This document shows positions 36,259 through 43,732 of a stretch of 51,706 nucleotides of DNA, piece by piece. The stretch spans positions 1 through 51,706 of the forward strand of contig JAOAIK010000034.1 of NCBI GenBank assembly GCA_026414745.1, given 5' to 3'. The notes under the pieces were generated by a model. That model made no database searches. It worked only from the letters and a program-made list of their open reading frames with translations, and had not been told where the DNA came from. Each line of letters begins with the position of its first letter. The first letter of the stretch is position 1. A program made the translations under genes and the position numbers. Origin of the DNA: Roseococcus sp. (lineage in GTDB: Bacteria > Pseudomonadota > Alphaproteobacteria > Acetobacterales > Acetobacteraceae).

Positions 36259-37418
36259 CAGCTCGACTTGGCGAAGGCGACCAGGCGCTCGGCCGCCTCG
36301 GCCTTGGTGATCTTCTCGATGGCCGCGTATTCGGCGGCGAGGCGCTCGAGCGCCTGCTCGTAGATCTGCCGCTCGGAGAAGGACTGGTCGGGCTGGCCGG
36401 CGTTGCGCTGCAGGTCGCGCACCACCTCGGCGATCTGGATGGGGTCGCCGGAGTTGATCTTCGCCTCGTATTCCTGCGCCCGGCGGGACCACATGGTGCG
36501 CTTGATGCGGGCGCGGCCCTTCAGCGTCTCGATGGCCGCCTCGAACTCCTTGGGCGTGAACAGCTTGCGCAGGCCCACGGCGCCGATGCGCGTCACCGGC
36601 ACGCGCAGCGTCATGCGGTTCTCCTCGAAGGTGACGACGACCACCTCGAGGTTCGTGCCCGCCGCCTCCACCGTCTCGATGCCCTGGACGGTGCCCACGC
36701 CATGGGTGGGATAGACGACGTGATCGCCGGGCTTCAGTTCCACCTTGCCGGCGGGTTTGGCTGGCGGGCGGGGTGCCGCGGCCTGGACCTCGGCGAAGCC
36801 CGGGCGCCCGGGGCTGCGCACAGCGAAGGAGGGGGGCAGGTTCGGACGTCCGACAGGTGGGCGGGGCGACATGGGGTTCCCGGCTGGGCGCGACGGGATG
36901 TCCGTCGGCGCGGCGATGACGATGGCGGGGCGCGGGGCGGCGGCCGCGGGCGCTGGCGATGCGGGCTTGGGGACCGCGGCCGGCGGGGCGCTCGCGGGCG
37001 CCGGCCCGGCTGGCGGCACGGCAGCGCGCCCGGGCGCCGCCGTGGCGGGCGCGGAGGTCATGGCGGCCGGCGGCGGCGCTGCGGCCGCGGCCTTCGGCTC
37101 GGCGGTCTTGGCCGGGGCTGCCTTCGCCGCCGCGGAGGTCTCGGCGGCCGGCCTGGGCGATGGGGTCTTGGGCGCGGGCGCCTTGGCCTTGGCCGCGGCC
37201 TTGGTCTTGGTCTTGGCCGCCGGGGTGGCAACCTGCTTCTTCGGGGCGGCGGTGGCCTTGGCCTTGACGGCCGGCGCCGCCTTCGCGGCCGGCTTGCGCG
37301 CCGCCGGCTTCGTCGCCGCCTTCACGGGCTTCGCCGCGGCCTTGCGCGGGGCCGGCTTCGCTTTCCCGCCCCCCTTGGTCGAGGCGGAGGCGGTGGTGCG
37401 ACGCGTGGTGGTGGCCAT
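36258..37418 (-). CDS. carD: CarD-family transcription regulator with histone-H1-like N-terminal extension
   Basis: A 386-residue protein. Residues about 225-386 are a normal CarD module, beginning KVELKPGDHVVYPTHGVGTV (the Tudor-like RNA-polymerase beta-binding domain) and ending in a helical DNA-binding part (WSRRAQEYEAKINSGDPIQI). CarD stabilises RNA-polymerase open complexes, especially at ribosomal promoters. The first about 215 residues are low complexity: Lys/Ala/Pro-rich blocks (KPAPRKAAAKPVKAATKPAA) to about residue 110, then Ala/Pro-rich linkers. Typical alphaproteobacterial CarD lacks this. ATG 37418 has AGGAG about 11 nt upstream; a longer frame upstream is open but has no better start. 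Confidence 0.88.
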   Translation of the reverse strand: MATTTRRTTASASTKGGGKAKPAPRKAAAKPVKAATKPAARKPAAKAAPAVKAKATAAPKKQVATPAAKTKTKAAAKAKAPAPKTPSPRPAAETSAAAKAAPAKTAEPKAAAAAPPPAAMTSAPATAAPGRAAVPPAGPAPASAPPAAVPKPASPAPAAAAPRPAIVIAAPTDIPSRPAGNPMSPRPPVGRPNLPPSFAVRSPGRPGFAEVQAAAPRPPAKPAGKVELKPGDHVVYPTHGVGTVQGIETVEAAGTNLEVVVVTFEENRMTLRVPVTRIGAVGLRKLFTPKEFEAAIETLKGRARIKRTMWSRRAQEYEAKINSGDPIQIAEVVRDLQRNAGQPDQSFSERQIYEQALERLAAEYAAIEKITKAEAAERLVAFAKSS

Positions 37419-37576
37419 GGGGCGCTCTGCTCCTGCATTGCCGGACGGGGCGGGGCGGCGCGCTGTCCCGGACGCTGCGGGCCCGGATGCTCTGGGCGGG
37501 GACGCTGCGGGCGAGGATGCGGGCGCACCACACGCCGCAAGCGAAACGCATAGCACAAAAAATGGCCTGTGTCACG

Positions 37577-37604
37577 CCGGACGGGCAGGGCCCCGCCCGC
37601 CCGG
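37577..37604 (-). terminator. Terminator-like hairpin after the YeeE/YedE pair
   Basis: On the minus strand a 10-bp stem (one G-U) pairs 37604-37595 with 37586-37577 around an 8-nt loop, 20 bases after the stop of the second YeeE/YedE gene. A run of six T follows about 15 nt later (37556-37561). This separates that pair from carD, whose own promoter must lie in 37419-37560. Confidence 0.55.
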
Positions 37605-37623
37605 CGCGATCATGGCTGGGCGC

Positions 37624-38181
37624 TCAGGCCCGCACCCGGGCCTGCCAGCGCTCCAGAGCGGCGAAGAGGCCCACCGCCACCACCGCCAGCGCGGCATAAA
37701 GGGCCCAGAGCGGCAGGCCCGTCACATCGGCCAGGGTCACGCGGCCGAGGTTGGACCACGCCAGCACCGTGCCGCGCAGCCAGTCGAAGGCGAAGGCATA
37801 GGCGATGGCCCCCGCGATCATGCCGAGCACCCCGACCAGCGCATGGGTGCGCCCGGTGGCCGCGGCGGCGAGCCCGGTGCCCGGGCAGTAGCCGTAGATC
37901 GCCATGCCCACCCCGAAGAGCAGCCCCCCGAGGCCGGCACCCCCCAGATTCGCGTCGCGCAGGTGCCAGCGGGCAAAGCCCATCTCGACCAGCGCATAGA
38001 CGCCCACGCCGCCGACCAGGATGGCCGTGAGCATGATCTTGAGCACCGTGAAATCGCGCAGCCGGAGCTGGTTGACGATCACATTGTAGTCGAGCACCCG
38101 GCCGCGCTCGAGCAGCCAGCCGAAGGCGAAGCCGAAGAGGGGCGCGAGCCAGAGCGCCACGTCCTTGGACACGGGGAACAT
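37624..38181 (-). CDS. YeeE/YedE-family sulfur-transport membrane protein (second half)
   Basis: A 185-residue inner-membrane protein of the DUF6691/YeeE-YedE group. It has about four to five hydrophobic helices, and the signature GVGMAIYGYCPGTGLAAAA carries the conserved cysteine thought to handle sulfur. ATG 38181 has GGAGG about 8 nt upstream. It follows its partner by 13 bases. Such split pairs act in uptake of thiosulfate or other sulfur compounds, or in sulfide/persulfide handling. The nearby sufE is compatible with a sulfur theme but belongs to a separate transcript. Confidence 0.85.
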   Translation of the reverse strand: MFPVSKDVALWLAPLFGFAFGWLLERGRVLDYNVIVNQLRLRDFTVLKIMLTAILVGGVGVYALVEMGFARWHLRDANLGGAGLGGLLFGVGMAIYGYCPGTGLAAAATGRTHALVGVLGMIAGAIAYAFAFDWLRGTVLAWSNLGRVTLADVTGLPLWALYAALAVVAVGLFAALERWQARVRA

Positions 38182-38194
38182 GCGCGGTCCTCCC

Positions 38195-38758
38195 TCAGCG
38201 GGTGCGGAACATGAGCCAGGCGGTGGCCAGGCCCGAGACGAACATCGCGGCGAAGAACACCCAGCCCACCACCGCGAGCTGCAGCCCCTGCGAGATGCCG
38301 TTGCCCGAGGTGCAGCCATTGGCGAGGCGGGAGGCGAACATGATCAGTGCCCCGCCCAGGAAGGCCCAGGCGAAGCGCTTTCCGATGGAGGGCCCGAACC
38401 GCTCGGCCCAGACCGCCGGCACATGCTCGACACGGAAGGCGCCGCGCGCCAGCGCCGAGACCATGCCGCCCAGCGCGGTGCCGACGAGGAAGAGCGTGCC
38501 GTAATCCAGCCGGAAGGGATGGCGCGCCCAGTAGGCGTTGGCCTGCACCGCCTCGGCGCCGAGGACAAGCGCCGCCACCCCGCCCGCCACCTGCGACCCG
38601 GCCGTGGTGATGCCGATGGGCGTGGCGACGATGACGAAGACGAGCCAGGAGAGCACGCCGATGCCCGCGCCGACCAGATAGGGATTCCATCGGCTGGGCG
38701 CGGCCTCGCTGCGCGGGGCGGCGGCGAGCTCCAGGGGAGAAAGGGCGACTCCGCTCAT
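38195..38758 (-). CDS. YeeE/YedE-family sulfur-transport membrane protein (first half)
   Basis: A 187-residue membrane protein. Helices include PYLVGAGIGVLSWLVFVIVA and an AFLGGALIMFASRLANGCTS segment in which NGCTSGNGISQG carries the family's conserved cysteine. ATG 38758 is chosen over the upstream ATG because AGGTG lies 6 nt before it. It heads the two-gene unit; a well-formed promoter with a palindrome over its -35 lies at 38788-38816. It pairs with the next gene to form a complete YeeE-like unit. Confidence 0.87.
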   Translation of the reverse strand: MSGVALSPLELAAAPRSEAAPSRWNPYLVGAGIGVLSWLVFVIVATPIGITTAGSQVAGGVAALVLGAEAVQANAYWARHPFRLDYGTLFLVGTALGGMVSALARGAFRVEHVPAVWAERFGPSIGKRFAWAFLGGALIMFASRLANGCTSGNGISQGLQLAVVGWVFFAAMFVSGLATAWLMFRTR

Positions 38759-38787
38759 GGCACACCTCATGCGTGATTGCCTGTTCC

Positions 38788-38816
38788 CTTATATAAAGCT
38801 TATTGCATAAATGCAA
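38788..38816 (-). promoter_or_regulatory. Promoter with overlapping palindromic operator for the YeeE/YedE pair
   Basis: On the minus strand TTGCAT (38816-38811) and TATAAG (38793-38788) are separated by 17 bp, a good -35/-10 pair, 29 bases upstream of the start codon at its nearest point. The -35 is half of a perfect palindrome, TTGCAT-AA-ATGCAA on the plus strand (38803-38816). The segment is strikingly AT-rich against its surroundings. A repressor such as a sulfur-responsive ArsR-family protein could bind here; the identity is a guess. Confidence 0.6.
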
Positions 38817-38936
38817 GGCGGTGGGGCCCCGCCCCCGTCCCGCCCGACGCGGGGGAGCATCCCGCCCGGGGCATGGCGGCCACGGCGGAGGGGCAGCGCC
38901 TTGGCAAAACCCCGCGCCGCCCCCAAGCAGGGGGCG

Positions 38937-39362
38937 ATGGAGACGCTGCTCGCCGGGATCGCCCTCTTCGCCCTCGCCCTGCTGCTCGGCGGCATGGTGT
39001 TCTTCGCCGCGGTGGTGGCGCCGCGCGCCTTCCGGGTGCTGCCCCCCGAGATGGCGGGGCGCTTCGTGCGCCACCTCTTCCCCGCCTATTACCTCTACCT
39101 GCTCGGCTGTTCGGCCGCCGCGGCGGTCGCGCTGTTTCCGCTCGCCAAGCCCGCGGCGGGGATCATGGCGGCGGTGGCGGGGCTGAGCCTCTGGCTGCGC
39201 CAGGTGCTGATGCCGCGGATCAATGCGGCCTCGGACGCCGCCAAGGCCGGGCGAGCGGAGGCGGAGCCGGTGTTCCACCGGCTGCACCGCCTCTCGGTGA
39301 TCGCCAATCTCGTGCAGATGCTGGCCGCCGGCGCGGTGCTGGCGCTCTTCGCCGCCGGGTAG
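38937..39362 (+). CDS. Small membrane protein of the DUF4149/TMEM205-like family
   Basis: A 141-residue protein with four hydrophobic segments: LAGIALFALALLLGGMVFFA, YYLYLLGCSAAAAVALFPLA, GIMAAVAGLSLWLRQVL and a C-terminal LVQMLAAGAVLALFAAG. The PRAFRVLPPEMAGRFVRHLF loop and FHRLHRLSVIANLVQM segment match DUF4149 proteins, whose function is unknown. ATG 38937 has AGGGGG just upstream. It ends 18 bases from the convergent bcsD stop and is divergent from the YeeE pair. Confidence 0.78.
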   Translation: METLLAGIALFALALLLGGMVFFAAVVAPRAFRVLPPEMAGRFVRHLFPAYYLYLLGCSAAAAVALFPLAKPAAGIMAAVAGLSLWLRQVLMPRINAASDAAKAGRAEAEPVFHRLHRLSVIANLVQMLAAGAVLALFAAG

Positions 39363-39380
39363 AGGGCGGCGCCGCGGCCC

Positions 39381-39881
39381 TCAGGCCGCCAGGGCGTAGC
39401 GCAGTTCCACCAGCGCGTTCTCGCGCCGGGCGCAGCGCACCGGCACGCCCGCGCCGGCCCCGGGCTGCGCCTCCAGCCAGGCCTGGTGCAGCCCCTCGAG
39501 CAGCGTGCCCACCCAGGCGCCCTCCGGGTCGCCCGCCACGGAGACGAGCGGCGCGGCCGCGTGGCGGATCAGCAGGGCGGGCGCGGCCTCGTCGAAGGCG
39601 ATCTCGACATAGCCCCATTCGGCCGCCGCCAGCGCCTCGTTCATGCGCGCCTCCAGCTCGGCCAGCGTCTCGCAGGGCGGCAGCGGCATCTCGCGCGCCA
39701 TCCCCTCACCCAGCGCGCGCAGCAGCAGCGCCCGCGACTCCTCGGGCAGGTGCTCGCGCACCACCCCCATGAGCGCGCGCAGGAAGGGGCGCCATTGCGG
39801 CGAGACGGCCCGCCGCGCGAGGTAGGAAGAGAGCGCCCCTTGATCGGCCATCTGCAGCGTCACCTTCACGTCCGTCGCCAT
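39381..39881 (-). CDS. bcsD: Cellulose synthase subunit D (BcsD)
   Basis: A 166-residue protein resembling BcsD. WRPFLRALMGVVREHLPEES is followed by the characteristic PLPPCETLAELEARMNEAL and WGYVEIAFDEAAPALLIRHA, then EGAWVGTLLEGLHQAWLEA. BcsD is a periplasmic ring-forming subunit that lines up cellulose glucan chains into ribbons in Komagataeibacter and some enterobacteria; it has no signal peptide there, as here. It is separated from the bcsB/bcsC unit by the acetylation genes and transcribed away from algI (228-base divergent region). ATG 39881 gives the usual length; longer upstream frames are unlike BcsD. Confidence 0.8.
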   Translation of the reverse strand: MATDVKVTLQMADQGALSSYLARRAVSPQWRPFLRALMGVVREHLPEESRALLLRALGEGMAREMPLPPCETLAELEARMNEALAAAEWGYVEIAFDEAAPALLIRHAAAPLVSVAGDPEGAWVGTLLEGLHQAWLEAQPGAGAGVPVRCARRENALVELRYALAA

Positions 39882-40109
39882 CCCGTTCCGCCCTCTGCCC
39901 GGCGCGCCGTTACCCCGTCCGCGCCCTCTCCCTGTCGGGAAACGGCGGCGGGCGCAAGCCGGCCCCGACGGCTGCCGCACCGGAGATTGCGCGGTCACGC
40001 GCCGCTTTGCTAGCGCCGAATCAGGACGAGACCGCAAGGATTTCGCGACGCCCATGCCCGCTCGCCGCTTCCGGCCCCGCACCGCCCAGCCCGCGAGGAC
40101 ACGGCCGGC

Positions 40110-41528
40110 ATGATCTTCGCCTCCTTCGAGTTCCTCTTCCTCTTTCTGCCGCTCTTCTTCGCCGCCTATTTCCTCACCCCGGCGCGCTACCGGAACTGGA
40201 CCATCCTGCTCCTCTCCTGGGGCTTCTACGCCTGGTGGCGGGTGGACTTCCTCGCCCTTCTGGTCGGCGTGACTGCCTGGAGCTGGAGCCTCGCGCGCCT
40301 GATGGAACAGGCCGAGGCCCCCGCGCGGGACCGGCTTCTCCTCGCCGCGCTGGTCGGCAATCTCGGGGTGCTGGCCTACTTCAAGTACGCGAACTTCGGC
40401 GTGCGCACCTTCAACGAGCTGGTCGTCGCCTGGGGCGGCACGCCGATGGCCTGGAGCGAGATCGTCCTGCCCGTCGGCCTTAGCTTCTACGTGCTGCAGT
40501 CCGTGTCCTACGTGATCGACGTGTGGCGGCGCGAGGTGCCGGCGAGCCGGGACTTCGTCGCCTATGGCGCCTACAAGGCCATGTTCAGCCAGCTCATCGC
40601 CGGCCCCATCGTGCGCTACAGCGAGATCGAGCACGACCTGAAATACCGCGAGCACAGCCTCGAGAGGTTCGGCCTGGGCGCGCGGCGCTTCATGATCGGC
40701 TTCGCCATGAAGGTGCTGATCGCCGACACGGTGGCCCCGGTGGCGGACGCCACCTTCGCGCTCGAGAACCCCTCCACCGCCGATGCCTGGACCGGCGCCC
40801 TGGCCTACACGCTGCAGCTCTTCTTCGACTTCGCGGGCTATTCGGCCATGGCCATCGGGCTCGCCACCATGTGCGCCTTCCGCTTCCCCGAGAACTTCGC
40901 CAACCCCTATCTCGCCGGCAACATCCAGGAGTTCTGGCAGCGCTGGCACATGACGCTGAGCCGCTTCCTGCGCGACTACCTCTACATCCCGCTCGGCGGC
41001 AACCGCAAAGGGCCGGTGCGGACCTATGCGAACCTGCTGCTGACCATGGTGATCGGCGGCTTCTGGCACGGCGCGAACTGGACCTTCCTCCTCTGGGGCT
41101 TCTGGCATGGCGGGCTGCTCGCGCTGCACCGCTTCTGGCGCAACGCGATGGGGATGCGCGCCATGCCCTGGCTGCTCGGGCACGGGCTGCTCATCCTGGT
41201 CGTGATCCTCGGCTGGGTGGCCTTCCGCGCCGACAGCATCGGCGCGGCCTTCGCCATGTATCTCGCCATGTTCGGGGCCAACTGGGGCGGCCTGTCGGAC
41301 GCGCTGGCCTGGCAGGTGACGCCCGACCAGTGGTGGTTCATGGGCTTCGCCGTCGTCCTCGTCTATCTGCCCCTGCTGGGCGATCGGCTGCCGCTGCTGC
41401 GCCGGCCCGAGGCGGTGACGGGCCTGTGGCGCCCGATCTGGCTCTTCTGGCCGCTCCCGGCCTTCCTGCTCGGCCTCGTGCTGCTCTACAGCCGCGCCGC
41501 CGTTCCCTTCCTCTACTTCCAGTTCTGA
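40110..41528 (+). CDS. algI: AlgI/WssH-type MBOAT O-acetyltransferase
   Basis: A 472-residue membrane-bound O-acyltransferase. It has about eleven hydrophobic segments, the conserved FWQRWHMTLSRFLRDYLYIP (His280) and the catalytic GGFWHGANWTFLLWG (His320), and the ADTVAPVADATF and FFDFAGYSAMAIGLA blocks typical of AlgI. Such proteins move acetyl groups across the inner membrane to a periplasmic SGNH partner that acetylates alginate or, in the Wss system, cellulose. The gene directly downstream encodes such a partner (10-base gap) and the facing operon encodes BcsB/BcsC, so cellulose is the likely acceptor. ATG 40110 starts a canonical MIFASFEFLFLFLPLFF. Confidence 0.93.
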   Translation: MIFASFEFLFLFLPLFFAAYFLTPARYRNWTILLLSWGFYAWWRVDFLALLVGVTAWSWSLARLMEQAEAPARDRLLLAALVGNLGVLAYFKYANFGVRTFNELVVAWGGTPMAWSEIVLPVGLSFYVLQSVSYVIDVWRREVPASRDFVAYGAYKAMFSQLIAGPIVRYSEIEHDLKYREHSLERFGLGARRFMIGFAMKVLIADTVAPVADATFALENPSTADAWTGALAYTLQLFFDFAGYSAMAIGLATMCAFRFPENFANPYLAGNIQEFWQRWHMTLSRFLRDYLYIPLGGNRKGPVRTYANLLLTMVIGGFWHGANWTFLLWGFWHGGLLALHRFWRNAMGMRAMPWLLGHGLLILVVILGWVAFRADSIGAAFAMYLAMFGANWGGLSDALAWQVTPDQWWFMGFAVVLVYLPLLGDRLPLLRRPEAVTGLWRPIWLFWPLPAFLLGLVLLYSRAAVPFLYFQF

Positions 41529-41538
41529 GGAGGCCGCG

Positions 41539-42666
41539 ATGCCCGAGCCCGATGCCGAGACGCAGGCCTGGCTGCGCCGACCGGCGCGCCTCCTCGCCGT
41601 GCTGACCCTCCTCGTCATGGGCTTCGGCGTCTGGCAGGGGGTGGGCGCGCTCTCGACCGAGGCGGCGCGCCAGCGCCTCGCCCCCACGCTGACCTGGGAG
41701 GCCCTCCTCGCCGGGCGCTTCGCCGCAGCGGTGAACCATGTCATGGCGCACGAGCTGCCGGCGGACGGGGCGCTGCGCGCGGCAGGGGGCGTGTTCCGCT
41801 GGGCCCTGTTCCGCTCGGGCGGGCCGCAGGTGCGGGTGGGCTGCGAGGACTGGCTGTTCCTCACCGAGGAGCTGCGCCCCTTCGCCGGCGCCGAGGCCGC
41901 CATCGCCGAGCGCGCCGCCGCGCTGGGCCGCGTGCAGCGCATGCTGGCCGAGCGCGGCATCGCCCTCGTCGTCGCCGTGGTGCCCGACAAGGCCCGGATC
42001 AATGCCGAGAAGCTGTGCGGCGCGCCCTGGTCGGCGCAGTCGCAGGGGCGGCTCGCCGCCATCCTCGCCGCCTTCCGCGCCGAGGGGGTGGAGGCGCTGG
42101 ACCTCGCGCCCGTCCTCGCCGCGGTCGCCGCGCGCGGCCCCGCGCATTGGCGCACCGACACCCACTGGAACCAGGAGGGCGCGGCCGCCGCCGCCGCCGC
42201 CATCGCCGCCCGCGCGGCCGGCGTGCCCTACGCGCGCCAGGAGGGCATCCGCACCGTCCTCGCCGCCGAGGAGAGCGAGGCCCCGGCCGATCTGCTGCGC
42301 CTGATGGGACTCGAGCGCGTGCCCGACGGCCTGCGCCCGCGGCGAGACCGGCACCGGCTGGCCACCACCACCCTGCCCGAGGCGGGCGGGGGCCTGCTCG
42401 ACGAGACGGTGCCGGAGGTGGCGCTGCTCGGCTCCTCCTACTCCGCCAACGCCAACTTCCACGGCGCGCTGCAGCAGGCGCTGGCTGCCCCGGTCACCGC
42501 CATCGCGCAGCAGGGTGGCGGCTTCCACGGCGCGGCCGAAGTCTTCTTCGGCGGCGCCACCTGGCGCGAGAGCCCGCCGCGCCTCGTCGTCTGGGAGTTC
42601 CCGGAGCGCGTGGTGCACCAGCCCATCACCCCGGCCGAGCGCGCCTTCCTCGACCGCTGGCGGTAA
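41539..42666 (+). CDS. AlgJ/WssI-like SGNH acetyltransferase
   Basis: A 375-residue protein with an N-terminal membrane anchor (LLAVLTLLVMGFGVWQGVGAL, about residues 18-38) and a periplasmic SGNH-type domain: VRVGCEDWLFLTEELRPF, VVAVVPDKARIN, HWRTDTHWNQEG (Asp207, His209 of the D-x-H motif) and LLGSSYSANANF (Ser300). This matches the AlgJ/AlgX acetyltransferase family that takes acetyl from the MBOAT partner. GAGGAGG precedes ATG 41539, and it is co-transcribed with algI. It is distinct from the second family member at 48377-49384; possibly one passes acetyl groups and the other modifies the polymer. Confidence 0.88.
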   Translation: MPEPDAETQAWLRRPARLLAVLTLLVMGFGVWQGVGALSTEAARQRLAPTLTWEALLAGRFAAAVNHVMAHELPADGALRAAGGVFRWALFRSGGPQVRVGCEDWLFLTEELRPFAGAEAAIAERAAALGRVQRMLAERGIALVVAVVPDKARINAEKLCGAPWSAQSQGRLAAILAAFRAEGVEALDLAPVLAAVAARGPAHWRTDTHWNQEGAAAAAAAIAARAAGVPYARQEGIRTVLAAEESEAPADLLRLMGLERVPDGLRPRRDRHRLATTTLPEAGGGLLDETVPEVALLGSSYSANANFHGALQQALAAPVTAIAQQGGGFHGAAEVFFGGATWRESPPRLVVWEFPERVVHQPITPAERAFLDRWR

Positions 42667-42687
42667 CGGCAGCGCCCGCGCCTGAGG

Positions 42688-42810
42688 GTGACGAACCTGC
42701 TCGAGCGGTCGATGGTGATGCTGCCCCTCAGCCGCTGCGGCTTCCCCGAACACGCGATTCGCACCGAGCAGTTCCCCGAGGGGGTGCGCACCGCGCTGGC
42801 CGCGCGCTGA
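42688..42810 (+). pseudogene. Possible 3' fragment of an unidentified gene
   Basis: A short plus-strand frame of 40 codons with coding-like third-position GC ends in TGA at 42808. It contains NLLERSMVMLPLSRCGF and FPEGVRTALAAR. It looks like the C-terminus of a longer protein whose front is gone, placed just after the AlgJ-like gene and before a dispersed repeat. I do not recognise the family. It could also be chance coding in GC-rich DNA. Confidence 0.25.
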
Positions 42811-42824
42811 CCTCGCGCCCGGCG

Positions 42825-42980
42825 CCTCATACCACAGGCACGAAGGTGTCGCCTTCGCGCCCCGCCGTCGCCAGGCGGCGGCCCTCCGGCCGCCTTCGCG
42901 GCGCGGCACAGGCCGCGGGCCGCATCCGCGGCCTCGGCGCTCCGGGCCGCAGGGTGGAGGCTTCCTGCGCTGGGTATCAG
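42825..42980. repeat. Dispersed hairpin-rich repeat, copy B
   Basis: Same-orientation partner of 2405-2573, with better preserved ends: it begins CCTCATACCACA and ends TGGGTATCAG, so the outermost ATACC and GGTAT are inverted. Internal hairpins are kept, including GGCGGCC-CTCC-GGCCGCC and CCGCGGCC...GGCCGCAG. The right end supplies the TGA stop codon (minus strand 42979-42977) of the SGNH gene. It separates the convergent algI/algJ-like unit from the bcs operon end. Confidence 0.72.
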
Positions 42981-43732
42981 CGCTCCCCGAGAAGCTGCCG
43001 GATCGCGCCCTCCATGCCCGCGGCCAGCACCGCGTAGCCGAGCGGGGTGAGGTGGAGTCGATCATAGGCGAACAGAAGGGGAAGCTGCCCTTCCCCGTTC
43101 AGCAGCGCGCGGCCGGGATCGAGCCAGAACACGCGCTGGCCGTCGGCGCAGGAGCGCAGCAAATCGTTCACCTGGTCGTTGGCCGCGCGCGCCGCATCGT
43201 TCCCGTCGGCCCCGCGCGGCAGAAGCGCGAGCAGGAGGATGCGCGAGTGCGGCGACCGCCGCCGGATGTCGTGCATGATCTGCACGATGCCCTGCGCGGT
43301 GTTCTCGGGCCGGGCATCGCGCGCCGCGTTGTTGGTGCCGATGAGCAGCACCACGAGACGCGGACGCAAGGCCGCCGGCCAGTGGCCGCGCTCCAGGCGC
43401 CAGAGCAGCGTCGCCGTGGTGTCGCCCGGGATGGCGAGGTTGAGCGCCCGCCGGTGCCCGTAGAAATGGCTGAACAGCTCGGGCGTGAAGGCGAAGAGCA
43501 GCGAGTCGCCGAGGAAGACGAGCTGCACGCGCGCCACATCCGCCGTGCGGAGCTGCGCGCTCAGCGCGTTGACGAAGTCCATCCATTCCGGCCAGGGATG
43601 GGCCATGGGCAGCGCCTCGGGCGGCAGCAGACCGGCGGGGCGCGGCGCCGGGCAGGCGGGGGCAGGGGAGATCGCCCCCTGGGCGGCCAGAAGGCCGCCA
43701 AGCAGCGCGCTGAGACGGCGGCGCGGCGTCAC
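42977..43732 (-). CDS. Secreted GDSL/SGNH hydrolase at end of bcs operon
   Basis: A 251-residue SGNH hydrolase. Block I is VFLGDSLLFAF (nucleophile Ser), block III LVVLLIGTNNAARD, and block V FAYDRLHLTPLGY (Asp and His). The start is GTG at 43732, fused GTGA to the bcsC stop, which gives a signal peptide (RRRLSALLGGLLAAQGAIS). It is therefore a periplasmic esterase/acetylhydrolase-like enzyme in the cellulose operon. Komagataeibacter type-II bcs operons also carry an SGNH protein (BcsX). Here it may trim or edit acetyl groups; an acetyltransferase role is also possible. Its stop codon lies in a dispersed repeat. Confidence 0.82.
   Translation of the reverse strand: MTPRRRLSALLGGLLAAQGAISPAPACPAPRPAGLLPPEALPMAHPWPEWMDFVNALSAQLRTADVARVQLVFLGDSLLFAFTPELFSHFYGHRRALNLAIPGDTTATLLWRLERGHWPAALRPRLVVLLIGTNNAARDARPENTAQGIVQIMHDIRRRSPHSRILLLALLPRGADGNDAARAANDQVNDLLRSCADGQRVFWLDPGRALLNGEGQLPLLFAYDRLHLTPLGYAVLAAGMEGAIRQLLGER

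Noticed and set aside
36700..37400. Tandem DNA repeats or a CRISPR-like array in the Lys/Ala/Pro region
   Set aside because: The periodicity comes from low-complexity coding (Ala, Lys and Pro codons) of the CarD N-terminal tail; there are no regular repeat-spacer units. No CRISPR array is seen anywhere in the window.
40110..42666. Alginate biosynthesis locus
   Set aside because: AlgI/AlgJ-like proteins alone do not indicate alginate. No alg8/alg44/algD/algE/algK-type genes are seen, and the surrounding genes are bcsB, bcsC and bcsD.
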